Assembly: GCA_002359735.1 (NCBI GenBank)
Contig: DENS01000002.1
Location: 92,530-106,229 of the forward strand
DNA from: Micavibrio sp. UBA2638
Lineage (GTDB): Bacteria > Pseudomonadota > Alphaproteobacteria > Micavibrionales > Micavibrionaceae
Direction: 5' to 3'
Length of the DNA stretch: 13,700 nt
Of this stretch, positions 1 to 6,677 are shown in pieces (positions within the stretch are counted from its first letter, which is position 1; each line of letters starts with the position of its first letter). The translations under genes and the position numbers were made by a program. The notes beneath the pieces are model-generated. The model made no database searches. It saw only the letters and a list, made by a program, of their open reading frames with translations, and was not told where the DNA came from.

Positions 1-1888
1 GCCAATGGGTATGGCCGATGTTGCAACGGTTCTATATTCCAAATTTTTAAAATTCGATGCGAAAAACCCTGAATGGCCAAATCGTGACCGCTTTGTACTG
101 TCCGGGGGGCATGGGTCAATGCTGTTATATTCACTCAATTATCTTACCGGCTACGATAAGATGACACTTGAAGAAATTAAAAATTTTCGCCAGCTGGGCG
201 GCATTTGCGCCGGGCACCCGGAAGTGGAACAAGACGCCGGGATTGAAACCACGACAGGCCCGCTGGGTAATGGTGTTGCAACAGCCGTCGGAATGGCAAT
301 TGCGGAGCGCCGTTTAAATGCACGCTACGGCGATGATCTTATCAATCACTTCACTTATGTCATGTGTGGGGACGGCGACCTTATGGAGGGCATAAGTCAT
401 GAGGCTTGCTCATTGGCCGGGCACCTAAAGCTCAACAAGATGATTATGCTTTATGATGACAATTCCATATCCATCGATGGATCAACGGATTTATCCTTTA
501 CCGACAATACACAAGACCGTTTTAAAGCCTATGGCTGGAATACAGATAGTGTTGATGGCCATGACTTCGCTGAAATTGAAGCGGCCATTGCCAAGGCCCA
601 AAACAGTGATAAGCCAACATTAATTTGTTGCAAGACAAAAATCGGTTTTGGTGCCCCAACCAAAGAAGGCTCATCATCTTCTCATGGCGCCCCTTTAGGC
701 GATGAAGAAATTGCCGGCACACGCAAAAACTTAAACTGGCCGCACGCACCGTTCGAAATTCCGTCCGATGTCCTTGACTGGTGGCGCGCCGTTGGCCAAC
801 AGGGAAAGCAAGCCTGTCATGATTGGAAAAATGTTTTAAATACGCATGACATGCGTTCGTGTTTTGAAAAATTCCAAAGCGGCGATTTTTCAAACGCTAT
901 CGGCCCCGTCATTCAGGAATTAAAGAAAGATTTTGCAACGGAAAAACCCAAAAAAGCGACACGCCAGACATCTGGTATGTGCCTGGAAAAACTGGTTGAT
1001 AAATTGTGGCTAATGATGGGCGGCTCGGCCGACTTAACGGGCTCAAACAACACCAAGGTTAAGGCATCAAACGTGTTCGATGACCAGAATTACGGCGGTA
1101 ATTATATCAATTATGGCGTTCGTGAATTTGGCATGGCGGCGGCCATGAATGGTATGGCGCTGCACAGCCCTATCGTGCCCTATGCCGGGACCTTTCTACA
1201 ATTTGCCGATTATTCTCGCGCTGCCATTCGCCTTGGCGCGTTAATGAAACAACGCGTTATCCATGTCATGACGCATGATTCCATTGGTCTGGGTGAAGAT
1301 GGACCAACGCACCAACCGGTAGAACATCTTGCTGCTTTACGCGCCATGCCCAATTTAAACGTTTACCGCCCATGTGACGGTATCGAAACAGCCGAATGCT
1401 GGGAACTGGCCATTAATGACCAGGACAGCCCGTCTTTGCTTGCATTAACACGTCAGGGGTTGCCGACCCTGTGTGATTATCGGGAGGAAAATCTGACAGC
1501 AAAAGGGGCGTATATCCTTTGTGAACAAGGGGACAAGCCAGAGGTGACACTCTTTGCCTCCGGTTCAGAAGTTGAAATTGCGCTGAGAGCGTATGATCAA
1601 CTGGCCGATGAGGGTAAATCGGTGCGATTGGTATCTGTTCCGTGCATGGACCGTTTCCTTGAAGGCGACAAAGATCACTTTATCAATCTGGTCTGCAATA
1701 ATAGTGTAAAAGTTGCGGTTGAAGCCGGTGTAAGACAAGGGTGGGATGCCATTATTGGCGCTCATTCACCATTTATTGGCATGACTGGTTTCGGGGCATC
1801 CGCACCAATTGGGGACTTATATAAACATTTCGGAATTACCACAGAGGCTGTATTAGAAGCCGTTCGTAAAAAGCTCAATAAAAACTAA
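1..1888 (+). CDS. tkt: Transketolase, 5'-truncated by the window edge
   Basis: Thiamine-diphosphate enzyme of the non-oxidative pentose phosphate pathway; it moves two-carbon ketol units between sugar phosphates in the cytoplasm. The reading frame is open from base 2, where the codons read P-M-G-M-A-D, the usual family stretch GAPMGMAD. About 30 N-terminal residues, including the first active-site His, therefore lie outside, and the ATG at 5 is internal. Counting that Met as 1, I see the SGGHGS motif (33-38), TTGPLG (83-88), the diphosphate/Mg site GDGDLMEG (122-129), SHGAPLG (226-232), the catalytic Glu in GVREFGM (371-377) and EDGPTHQPVE (431-440). All three domains are present and the implied full length of about 655 residues is normal. 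The stop is 16 bases before gap, so the two genes are very probably co-transcribed. Identity is certain; the paralogue is not. Confidence 0.96.
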   Translation, partial: PMGMADVATVLYSKFLKFDAKNPEWPNRDRFVLSGGHGSMLLYSLNYLTGYDKMTLEEIKNFRQLGGICAGHPEVEQDAGIETTTGPLGNGVATAVGMAIAERRLNARYGDDLINHFTYVMCGDGDLMEGISHEACSLAGHLKLNKMIMLYDDNSISIDGSTDLSFTDNTQDRFKAYGWNTDSVDGHDFAEIEAAIAKAQNSDKPTLICCKTKIGFGAPTKEGSSSSHGAPLGDEEIAGTRKNLNWPHAPFEIPSDVLDWWRAVGQQGKQACHDWKNVLNTHDMRSCFEKFQSGDFSNAIGPVIQELKKDFATEKPKKATRQTSGMCLEKLVDKLWLMMGGSADLTGSNNTKVKASNVFDDQNYGGNYINYGVREFGMAAAMNGMALHSPIVPYAGTFLQFADYSRAAIRLGALMKQRVIHVMTHDSIGLGEDGPTHQPVEHLAALRAMPNLNVYRPCDGIETAECWELAINDQDSPSLLALTRQGLPTLCDYREENLTAKGAYILCEQGDKPEVTLFASGSEVEIALRAYDQLADEGKSVRLVSVPCMDRFLEGDKDHFINLVCNNSVKVAVEAGVRQGWDAIIGAHSPFIGMTGFGASAPIGDLYKHFGITTEAVLEAVRKKLNKN

Positions 1889-1904
1889 ATAAAGGAATAG
1901 TATT

Positions 1905-2915
1905 ATGACGGTAAGAGTTGCAATAAACGGATTTGGACGTATTGGCCGCTTAGTTGCGCGCGCTATTGTTGAAGCCAAGCACACAGACATGAAATTGGTC
2001 GCAATCAACGACCCCGGCGGAAATTTCTTTCCGCTGCTAAAATATGATTCAATTCATGGGCGGGCCCCTTTTGATGTGACACGGGGTGAAGGCAGCACAA
2101 TATTAATTGATGATATGCCAGTTCATCGTTTCCGTTGCCGTGATCCGCTTGAGCTGGATTGGGCCGCTGAAGGCGTTGATATCGTTTTTGAATGCACTGG
2201 CAGATTCAACACCCGTGAAGGCGCGCAAATGCATCTTGATCGCGGCGCAAAGAAGGTTTTAATATCGGCCCCGGCAAAAGACGAAGATTTAACCGTTGTG
2301 TATGGTGTAAACCATGATTTACTGGGCCCGCAGCATAAAATCGTTTCAAATGCATCATGCACCACCAACTGCTTGGCGCCCGTTGCTTATGCTCTGCATA
2401 AAGAAATTGGGATTGAGCGTGGTTTCATGACAACCATTCACGCCTACACCGGTGACCAGAATACTGTTGATGCGTCGCATAAGGACCCATTCCGCGCCAG
2501 AGCCGCCGCCATTAATATGATACCCACGACAACCGGCGCGGCAAAAGCCGTGGGCCTGGTGTTGCCTGAATTGAACGGGAAACTGGATGGCGTTTCCATC
2601 CGCGTTCCCACGCCAAATGTTTCATTGGTAGATTTAAAATTTGTACCGTCAAAATCAGTGACCGCTGAGCAGGTTAATGCCGCCGTCACAAAATACGCTG
2701 AAGGCCCGCTTAAAGGCGTGCTGGGTGTCTATAGTGACCCATGTGTATCCAGTGACTTTAACCATGATCCGCATTCAGCCATGTTCTCCCTTGAAGGCAC
2801 CAAAATTGTTGACGGGGGCTTGGTGCGCGTTATGGCCTGGTATGATAATGAATGGGGTTTTTCAAATCGCATGCTAGATACGGCTGAAAAGATGCATGCC
2901 GTTGGCTACGAATAA
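1905..2915 (+). CDS. gap: Glyceraldehyde-3-phosphate dehydrogenase, type I
   Basis: Converts glyceraldehyde-3-phosphate, NAD and phosphate to 1,3-bisphosphoglycerate in glycolysis and gluconeogenesis. The 336-aa protein is full length. It opens with the Rossmann signature INGFGRIGR (7-15). The acidic residue of AIND (Asp36) suggests NAD rather than NADP preference. The active-site motif SNASCTTNC puts the nucleophile at Cys152 and the base at His179 in TTIHAYTGDQ; the C-terminal signature WYDNEWGFSNRM is intact. The loop after AIND looks about two residues shorter than in most homologues (PGGNFFPLLKYD), which seems tolerable. An AAAGGA Shine-Dalgarno lies 10-11 bases before the ATG. It follows transketolase in the same operon. 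No pgk follows. Confidence 0.97.
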   Translation: MTVRVAINGFGRIGRLVARAIVEAKHTDMKLVAINDPGGNFFPLLKYDSIHGRAPFDVTRGEGSTILIDDMPVHRFRCRDPLELDWAAEGVDIVFECTGRFNTREGAQMHLDRGAKKVLISAPAKDEDLTVVYGVNHDLLGPQHKIVSNASCTTNCLAPVAYALHKEIGIERGFMTTIHAYTGDQNTVDASHKDPFRARAAAINMIPTTTGAAKAVGLVLPELNGKLDGVSIRVPTPNVSLVDLKFVPSKSVTAEQVNAAVTKYAEGPLKGVLGVYSDPCVSSDFNHDPHSAMFSLEGTKIVDGGLVRVMAWYDNEWGFSNRMLDTAEKMHAVGYE

Positions 2916-2996
2916 GGAAAAACATCCGGTAAAACGGCCTTATTAAGCACTTTGGTTATTTCGCACAAAAAACATGATTTTTTTATAAAAAATTCA

Positions 2997-3025
2997 TTGA
3001 CGCATAAAATAACCGCGAGTATATC
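2997..3025 (+). promoter_or_regulatory. Candidate sigma-70 promoter downstream of gap
   Basis: TTGACG (2997-3002) and TATATC (3020-3025) are separated by exactly 17 bases. Transcription would start near 3032, only about 20 bases before the strong hairpin at 3052-3088, so it would make a very short RNA unless there is readthrough. The -35 is good and the -10 is fair. AT-rich DNA gives such matches by chance. Confidence 0.35.
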
Positions 3026-3031
3026 TAACCA

Positions 3032-3094
3032 CCTAAACCGTTCTCCGTGGCAAACCCGGTCTTGAAATATAAATTTCAGGCCGGGTTTTATTTT
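3032..3094 (+). ncRNA. Possible small RNA of about 60 nt (or the gap 3' UTR)
   Basis: The segment lies between a candidate promoter at 2997-3025 and an intrinsic terminator at 3052-3094, and contains no reading frame of note. CCAC at 3029-3032 could pair with GTGG at 3047-3050 to form an additional small 5' hairpin. I recognise no known RNA family. The alternative is that it is simply the long 3' untranslated region of the tkt-gap transcript. Confidence 0.25.
3052..3094 (+). terminator. Strong intrinsic terminator
   Basis: The arm starting AAACCCGG (3052-3059) and continuing to TGAAAT pairs with ATTTCA...CCGGGTTT ending at 3088. This gives about 16 pairs with a single bulged T and a small ATAA loop, followed by TTTTATTTT. 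It is the only convincing terminator downstream of gap, 137 bases after its stop, and ends either the tkt-gap transcript or a short RNA. Confidence 0.85.
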
Positions 3095-3156
3095 GACGAT
3101 CTCAGGGTATGGAATAATGGATCAAACGGGGCAATTATGACATAATAATAAATACT

Positions 3157-3720
3157 ATGGCTTCATCAATAAACAGCATTGCGCCCCTTCCATCGACGCT
3201 GCCTGTTGTTAATAATGCGGCGCCCTCCGCTATTTCTCCTCGGAATAATCCAAATGAATTAACTGAAGACCAACAAAAACAGCTGCAAGACTTAAAAAAC
3301 CGGGACCGTGAGGTTCGCGCACATGAAAGCGCCCACAAGACAGTGGGCGGCCCATACGCAGGCGCTGTAACTTATGAAACGCAAACCGGGCCAGATGGCC
3401 GCGAATACGCAATTGGCGGCGAAACGCAAATTGATGCATCGCCCGTCCCCGGTAAGCCCGAGGCAACCATAAGGAAAATGGATATTGTGATACGGGCCGC
3501 TCTGGCACCGGCTGAGCCTTCGTCGCAAGATTACGCCGTGGCCAGATCGGCTCAACAAGCAAGGCTTGAGGCCCAGAGGGAATTGTCGGCGCAACAAAAC
3601 GAAGAATCTACTGCCAGCCCCTTAAGCAATTTGGCCCTGTTAAACGAGAGTGCCCGAAACGCGCCGAAAGCCATAGCCGATAAAGCAGTAGATGCTTATA
3701 ATTATGCCAGCGGGCTGTAA
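3157..3720 (+). CDS. SprA-related putative metalloprotease family protein
   Basis: 187 aa. After a low-complexity Ser/Pro/Ala-rich N-terminus (1-33) comes the conserved block of the SprA-related family (PF12118, annotated in databases as a putative metalloprotease family): a charged helix LTEDQQKQLQDLKNRDREVRAHE, then HESAH at 56-60, which fits the zinc-protease HExxH pattern, then TGPDGREYAIGGE (77-89), IDASPVPGKPEATIRKM (92-108) and ALAPAEPSSQD (115-125). The C-terminal 60 residues are helical and variable. I see no signal peptide or membrane segment, so it is probably cytosolic. Protease activity is inferred only from the motif. No clear Shine-Dalgarno precedes the ATG, and no other in-frame start lies before the conserved block. 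Its own promoter is unclear. Confidence 0.8.
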   Translation: MASSINSIAPLPSTLPVVNNAAPSAISPRNNPNELTEDQQKQLQDLKNRDREVRAHESAHKTVGGPYAGAVTYETQTGPDGREYAIGGETQIDASPVPGKPEATIRKMDIVIRAALAPAEPSSQDYAVARSAQQARLEAQRELSAQQNEESTASPLSNLALLNESARNAPKAIADKAVDAYNYASGL

Positions 3721-3739
3721 CTGATTTCGGGCAAATTCA

Positions 3740-4669
3740 CTAGTTAAGCGTTAGTGCATAATCTGGCTTGTTGCGGGTTTGCTGCGCTTGTTCATATTGC
3801 GCATATGCATCTTGATACATATTGCAAGCAAGCGAATAACTCTTTTCAAATTCTTCCTGCAACGTCTTAATCAATGGCTCTAGCTGATCAGCGCATTGCG
3901 AACCGCTCAAGGTTATTGAATAAACCAGCTCATCTACAAAATCATTTAAGTATTCTGTTGAAAATATACTTGTATGATCAAGCGAGAATTTATGCTTTTC
4001 TGCAGTGTACTCATAATAAAATGAATCCTGGCTGCCATCAAACTTAAAACGTGTTGCCTTTTTGCCGCCTTGATACCCACATGAATCATGGCCAAGCAGC
4101 ATATAGCGCACGGAATGGTTGTTATTATTCTCTTGAGAAAATTCCGGGTAATTGCCTTCCAGTTTTTTGAGCTGTATTGCAGGTCTTTTTTCCAAATAAT
4201 ATAGGCAATCATTATGCGTTAGATCATTGTTTTCAAAAAAACCTTTGTCTTTGTCCCGGAATATAAAAATGGACATGGTGTTTTCATCAATCGCCTCAAA
4301 TGTAGAGCTATCTAGAACATCAAACCCTTCAACTGTATTTAAGCTATTGAGGAAATCAAAAACAGGAGCTTGCGCAATTTGTTCTGCTTTCAATTTCATT
4401 TGTTGCAACCACTCTTTACAGGTGCTTTCTGGCCAGTCTTGGTTTAAAACATCGGCGTCGCGCACTTGTGCATGAGATTGTGCAATGGCGGCCGTATTCT
4501 GACTTTCATGCATTGCATCGTGATAGCTGGATTCAATATTAATCGGTGGAAGAGCCGGTAAATTAGCCGCCGCAAAAACATCATCATTTGCCGCCCCCAT
4601 AGCAGGACTTGAATTGGTGCCCTTGAAAATATCAGACAGTTTTTGAATAATATTGAATTTAATACGCAT
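3740..4669 (-). CDS. Protein of unknown function, 309 aa
   Basis: I do not recognise a family. The start is placed at 4669 rather than at the upstream in-frame ATG at 4699 because AGGGAG sits about seven bases before it (reverse complement of 4677-4682). The N-terminus (1-20) is basic and amphipathic; 21-75 is Ala/Pro/Asn-rich and probably disordered; 80-110 is helical; 120-250 looks like a mixed alpha/beta domain rich in aromatic and acidic residues, with KDKGFFENND (140-149) and HDSCGYQGGKK (194-204); 255-300 is a long charged helix that could form a coiled coil. Five Cys are scattered and form no metal motif. No signal peptide or membrane span is visible. It converges on the SprA-family gene, 19 bases between stops, and is divergent from the winged-helix regulator. 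Low-GC, Asn/Gln-rich composition suggests an accessory gene. Confidence 0.75.
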   Translation of the reverse strand: MRIKFNIIQKLSDIFKGTNSSPAMGAANDDVFAAANLPALPPINIESSYHDAMHESQNTAAIAQSHAQVRDADVLNQDWPESTCKEWLQQMKLKAEQIAQAPVFDFLNSLNTVEGFDVLDSSTFEAIDENTMSIFIFRDKDKGFFENNDLTHNDCLYYLEKRPAIQLKKLEGNYPEFSQENNNNHSVRYMLLGHDSCGYQGGKKATRFKFDGSQDSFYYEYTAEKHKFSLDHTSIFSTEYLNDFVDELVYSITLSGSQCADQLEPLIKTLQEEFEKSYSLACNMYQDAYAQYEQAQQTRNKPDYALTLN

Positions 4670-4700
4670 AGCTAATCTCCCTAAATAAATAACGGCCATG

Positions 4701-4729
4701 GTTTAACGTAAGGCAGAAACTTTTGTCAA
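4701..4729 (-). promoter_or_regulatory. Candidate promoter of the 309-aa gene
   Basis: On the - strand a perfect TTGACA (reverse complement of 4724-4729) is followed after 17 bases by TTAAAC (4701-4706). The -10 is weak (3 of 6 matches), but the perfect -35 and the position about 30 bases before the start codon make this the best candidate. It lies in the intergenic space shared with the divergent regulator, so that regulator may act here. Confidence 0.45.
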
Positions 4730-4813
4730 TCTTTGTTTAATGAAATAATTGCTAATACCTGCTAAACGTTTGTCACATGTGTTTTGCGCTGGTGCGTTAA
4801 TATTACAATAATA

Positions 4814-4842
4814 TTGAATTTGCATAATAAATGGGGTATTAT
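4814..4842 (+). promoter_or_regulatory. Candidate promoter giving a leaderless regulator mRNA
   Basis: TTGAAT (4814-4819) and TATTAT (4837-4842) are 17 bases apart. Initiation seven bases after the -10 would fall on the ATG at 4849, giving an mRNA without a 5' leader. This fits the absence of any Shine-Dalgarno before the possible starts of this gene. An in-frame ATG at 4831 would lie inside the promoter. Confidence 0.5.
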
Positions 4843-4848
4843 ACATCC

Positions 4849-5421
4849 ATGAAGCAAGCAAGCCTGATGAAAACCAATGCCAAACGTGCCATGACAACCA
4901 ATGCACAAAAAGCGTGCGTGGTAATTGATTGTCTGGTAACAGCATTAGGGTCCGAACCCTCTTCGTCTTTACGTAGAGCGCAAATTCTGGTGGATATTGA
5001 CGAACACCCAGGCTCAACGCAAACAGAGATTATGGACCGTTTAGCCATTCACAAATCGGCCATAAACCGGGAAATAGACTGGCTGTTTAATTACGGCTGT
5101 ATTATGTTTCAAGATAACGTAAAGGATGCGCGATCAAAGCAAATTTATATATGCGGGTATTCAAAAAAAGCGCTAGACTCCGCGCTGGAATATTCAGAAA
5201 ACAGTCATGAAAAATTAAAGTTTTTCTTGCGCAACATGGAAAAATTGCTTAAACAGGAAAAAGCGACATTGCGTGATGCTAAAATTATTGCTGCTTTATA
5301 TGAGAAAAAAGAAGCCGATAAGCAGGGCGTAATCGCAAGTTTGTACGGAGGCGCGCATTCAACACAAAACCGCGCTTTGGGCAAATTACTAGAAATAGGA
5401 TTGATAGAAGACGATGCTTAA
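4849..5421 (+). CDS. MarR-like regulator with two winged-helix domains
   Basis: Probable DNA-binding transcription regulator, 190 aa from the chosen ATG. Residues 41-103 form a MarR-type winged helix: LRRAQILVDI, then TEIMDRLAIHKSAINREIDWLFNYG (recognition helix) and a wing with DARSKQIYICG. A charged helix (115-139) follows. Residues 141-186 resemble the first domain again: LRDAKIIAAL aligns with LRRAQILVDI, and QNRALGKLLEIGLI with INREIDWLFNYGCI. The second copy ends before any wing. The start at 4849 is chosen because a good promoter would begin transcription there; 4831 or 4867 are alternatives. The gene is divergent from the 309-aa unknown gene and overlaps the next small gene. The ligand and target are unknown. 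Confidence 0.75.
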   Translation: MKQASLMKTNAKRAMTTNAQKACVVIDCLVTALGSEPSSSLRRAQILVDIDEHPGSTQTEIMDRLAIHKSAINREIDWLFNYGCIMFQDNVKDARSKQIYICGYSKKALDSALEYSENSHEKLKFFLRNMEKLLKQEKATLRDAKIIAALYEKKEADKQGVIASLYGGAHSTQNRALGKLLEIGLIEDDA

Positions 5422-5620
5422 GTTAAGCGAAAAAACATTTAAAGATATGGATACGCTGGTGCATGCGACATTTGCTCCTGCTGCTGTGTCTGCGAAAACG
5501 TCTTATGCCATGGCCGCGAATGACCATGCCGGTATAACAGATCGCTTTAGCCTTTCTGCACGTCCACCTGCTCCGGCCAATATGTCTGCCCCAAATTTAC
5601 AGTTTGCAACGCCCGCCTAG
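5414..5620 (+). CDS. Small unknown protein, 68 aa, coupled to the regulator
   Basis: The ATG at 5414 lies eight bases before the end of the regulator's stop codon (ATGCTTAA), an overlap typical of translational coupling. The protein has a short charged N-terminus (MLKLSEKTFKDMD) and then an Ala/Pro/Ser-rich tail with no recognisable domain, no signal peptide and no membrane span. The Shine-Dalgarno is weak. The main support for its being real is the overlap and the uninterrupted frame; composition alone would not decide it. Confidence 0.45.
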   Translation: MLKLSEKTFKDMDTLVHATFAPAAVSAKTSYAMAANDHAGITDRFSLSARPPAPANMSAPNLQFATPA

Positions 5621-5660
5621 ACCGGCCAGCCAATATAATTATATAATTTATGTGGTGAAG

Positions 5661-5678
5661 ATGGCTATATATTGCCAT
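5661..5678. promoter_or_regulatory. Operator-like inverted repeat at the aldolase promoter
   Basis: ATGGC (5661-5665) and GCCAT (5674-5678) form a dyad around an AT-rich centre, overlapping the candidate -35 element at 5672-5677. A protein bound here would block or assist polymerase. The regulator is unknown and a dyad of this size can occur by chance. Confidence 0.3.
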
Positions 5679-5700
5679 TTGCCCTGCCCTTGTCTATAAA
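5672..5700 (+). promoter_or_regulatory. Candidate sigma-70 promoter for the aldolase gene
   Basis: TTGCCA (5672-5677) and TATAAA (5695-5700) are 17 bases apart. Initiation near 5707 would give a leader of about 50 bases containing the AAGGAG ribosome-binding site. This indicates that the aldolase is transcribed independently of tkt-gap. Confidence 0.55.
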
Positions 5701-5758
5701 TCCATAGTAAGATTTTAAAGATTGCAACATCGATTCATCCACTTAAAAGGAGCAGACC

Positions 5759-6673
5759 ATGGTTAATCCTCAGCAACTAGAAAAAATATCTAACGGTAAA
5801 GGCTTTATTGCCGCATTGGATCAAAGCGGCGGCTCGACTCCTAAAGCACTGAAATTATACGGTGTGCCAGAAGATGCCTATTCCGGTGAAGATGAAATGT
5901 TTGCCAAGGTACATGAAATGCGAACACGCATAATAAAGTCCCCGGCTTTTGATGGTGACAAGATCATCGGCGCCATTTTGTTTGAAAAAACCATGGATAA
6001 TAGCGTTGATGGCATTTCTACGGCGACATATCTTTGGGAAAAACTGGGAATCGTTCCATTTTTGAAAGTTGATAAAGGCCTAACCGAGGAGAGTGACGGC
6101 GTACAGTTAATGAAACCCATTACCGGTCTGGATGAATTATTGGACCGCGCCGTCAAAGCCGGTATTTTTGGTACAAAAATGCGCTCCACAATCAATCAGG
6201 CATCCCCATCAGGCATAGAAGCTATTGTAAAACAGCAATTTGAGGTGGGTCGCCAGATCATTTCACACGGGCTCGTTCCCATCATTGAGCCAGAGGTAAA
6301 TATTCACGCGGGCGATAAAGCAGAATGTGAAAGAATTTTAAAAGCGGAAATTCTCAAACAACTGGATGCGCTACCAAATGACCATAAGGTTATGTTGAAG
6401 CTAACCCTGCCTGAAGCGGGGGATTTTTACAGCGATCTCATTGATCACAAAAACGTATTATTGGTCGTGGCTTTGTCTGGTGGTTATGATTTGGATGAAG
6501 CATGCCAACGGCTTGCCCAAAATTCAGGCATGGTTGCAAGTTTCTCGCGCGCTTTAACCAATGGCTTGTCGGCCGGGCAAAGTGATGAAGAATTTAATAG
6601 CGTTTTAGCAGCAACGATTAACCGCATCTATGCGGCATCCGTAGAAGATAAGGCTAGAACCGAAGCCGCGTGA
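5759..6673 (+). CDS. fda: Fructose-bisphosphate aldolase, class I
   Basis: Reversibly cleaves fructose-1,6-bisphosphate to dihydroxyacetone phosphate and glyceraldehyde-3-phosphate through a Schiff base, without metal. The 304-aa protein matches the short class I aldolases such as staphylococcal Fda along its whole length: FIAALDQSGGSTPKAL (17-32) with Asp21, ILFEKTMD (73-80), PFLKVDKG (100-107), IFGTKMRS (136-143), IIEPEVNI (175-182), the Schiff-base lysine Lys214 in VMLKLTLP, the phosphate-binding SGGY (240-243) and SFSRAL (261-266). A strong AAGGAG lies about eight bases before the ATG. The preceding region has a promoter and a dyad. The EndoU gene begins four bases after the stop, so the two are probably on one transcript. 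Confidence 0.96.
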   Translation: MVNPQQLEKISNGKGFIAALDQSGGSTPKALKLYGVPEDAYSGEDEMFAKVHEMRTRIIKSPAFDGDKIIGAILFEKTMDNSVDGISTATYLWEKLGIVPFLKVDKGLTEESDGVQLMKPITGLDELLDRAVKAGIFGTKMRSTINQASPSGIEAIVKQQFEVGRQIISHGLVPIIEPEVNIHAGDKAECERILKAEILKQLDALPNDHKVMLKLTLPEAGDFYSDLIDHKNVLLVVALSGGYDLDEACQRLAQNSGMVASFSRALTNGLSAGQSDEEFNSVLAATINRIYAASVEDKARTEAA

Positions 6674-6677
6674 TACC

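Noticed and set aside
522..893. Open frame on the - strand inside transketolase
   Set aside because: It is antisense to strongly conserved tkt sequence, has no recognisable protein features and no ribosome-binding site.
3230..3597. Two overlapping - strand frames within the SprA-family gene
   Set aside because: The + strand frame carries the conserved family block; the antisense translations are Arg/Cys-rich and unlike real proteins.
3738..3756. Small dyad CACTA...TAGTG between the convergent stops
   Set aside because: The stem is weak and has no T-run on either strand, so it does not qualify as a terminator.
4703..5048. - strand frames overlapping the regulator start
   Set aside because: They overlap the winged-helix coding sequence and the divergent promoters, and show no domain or ribosome-binding site.
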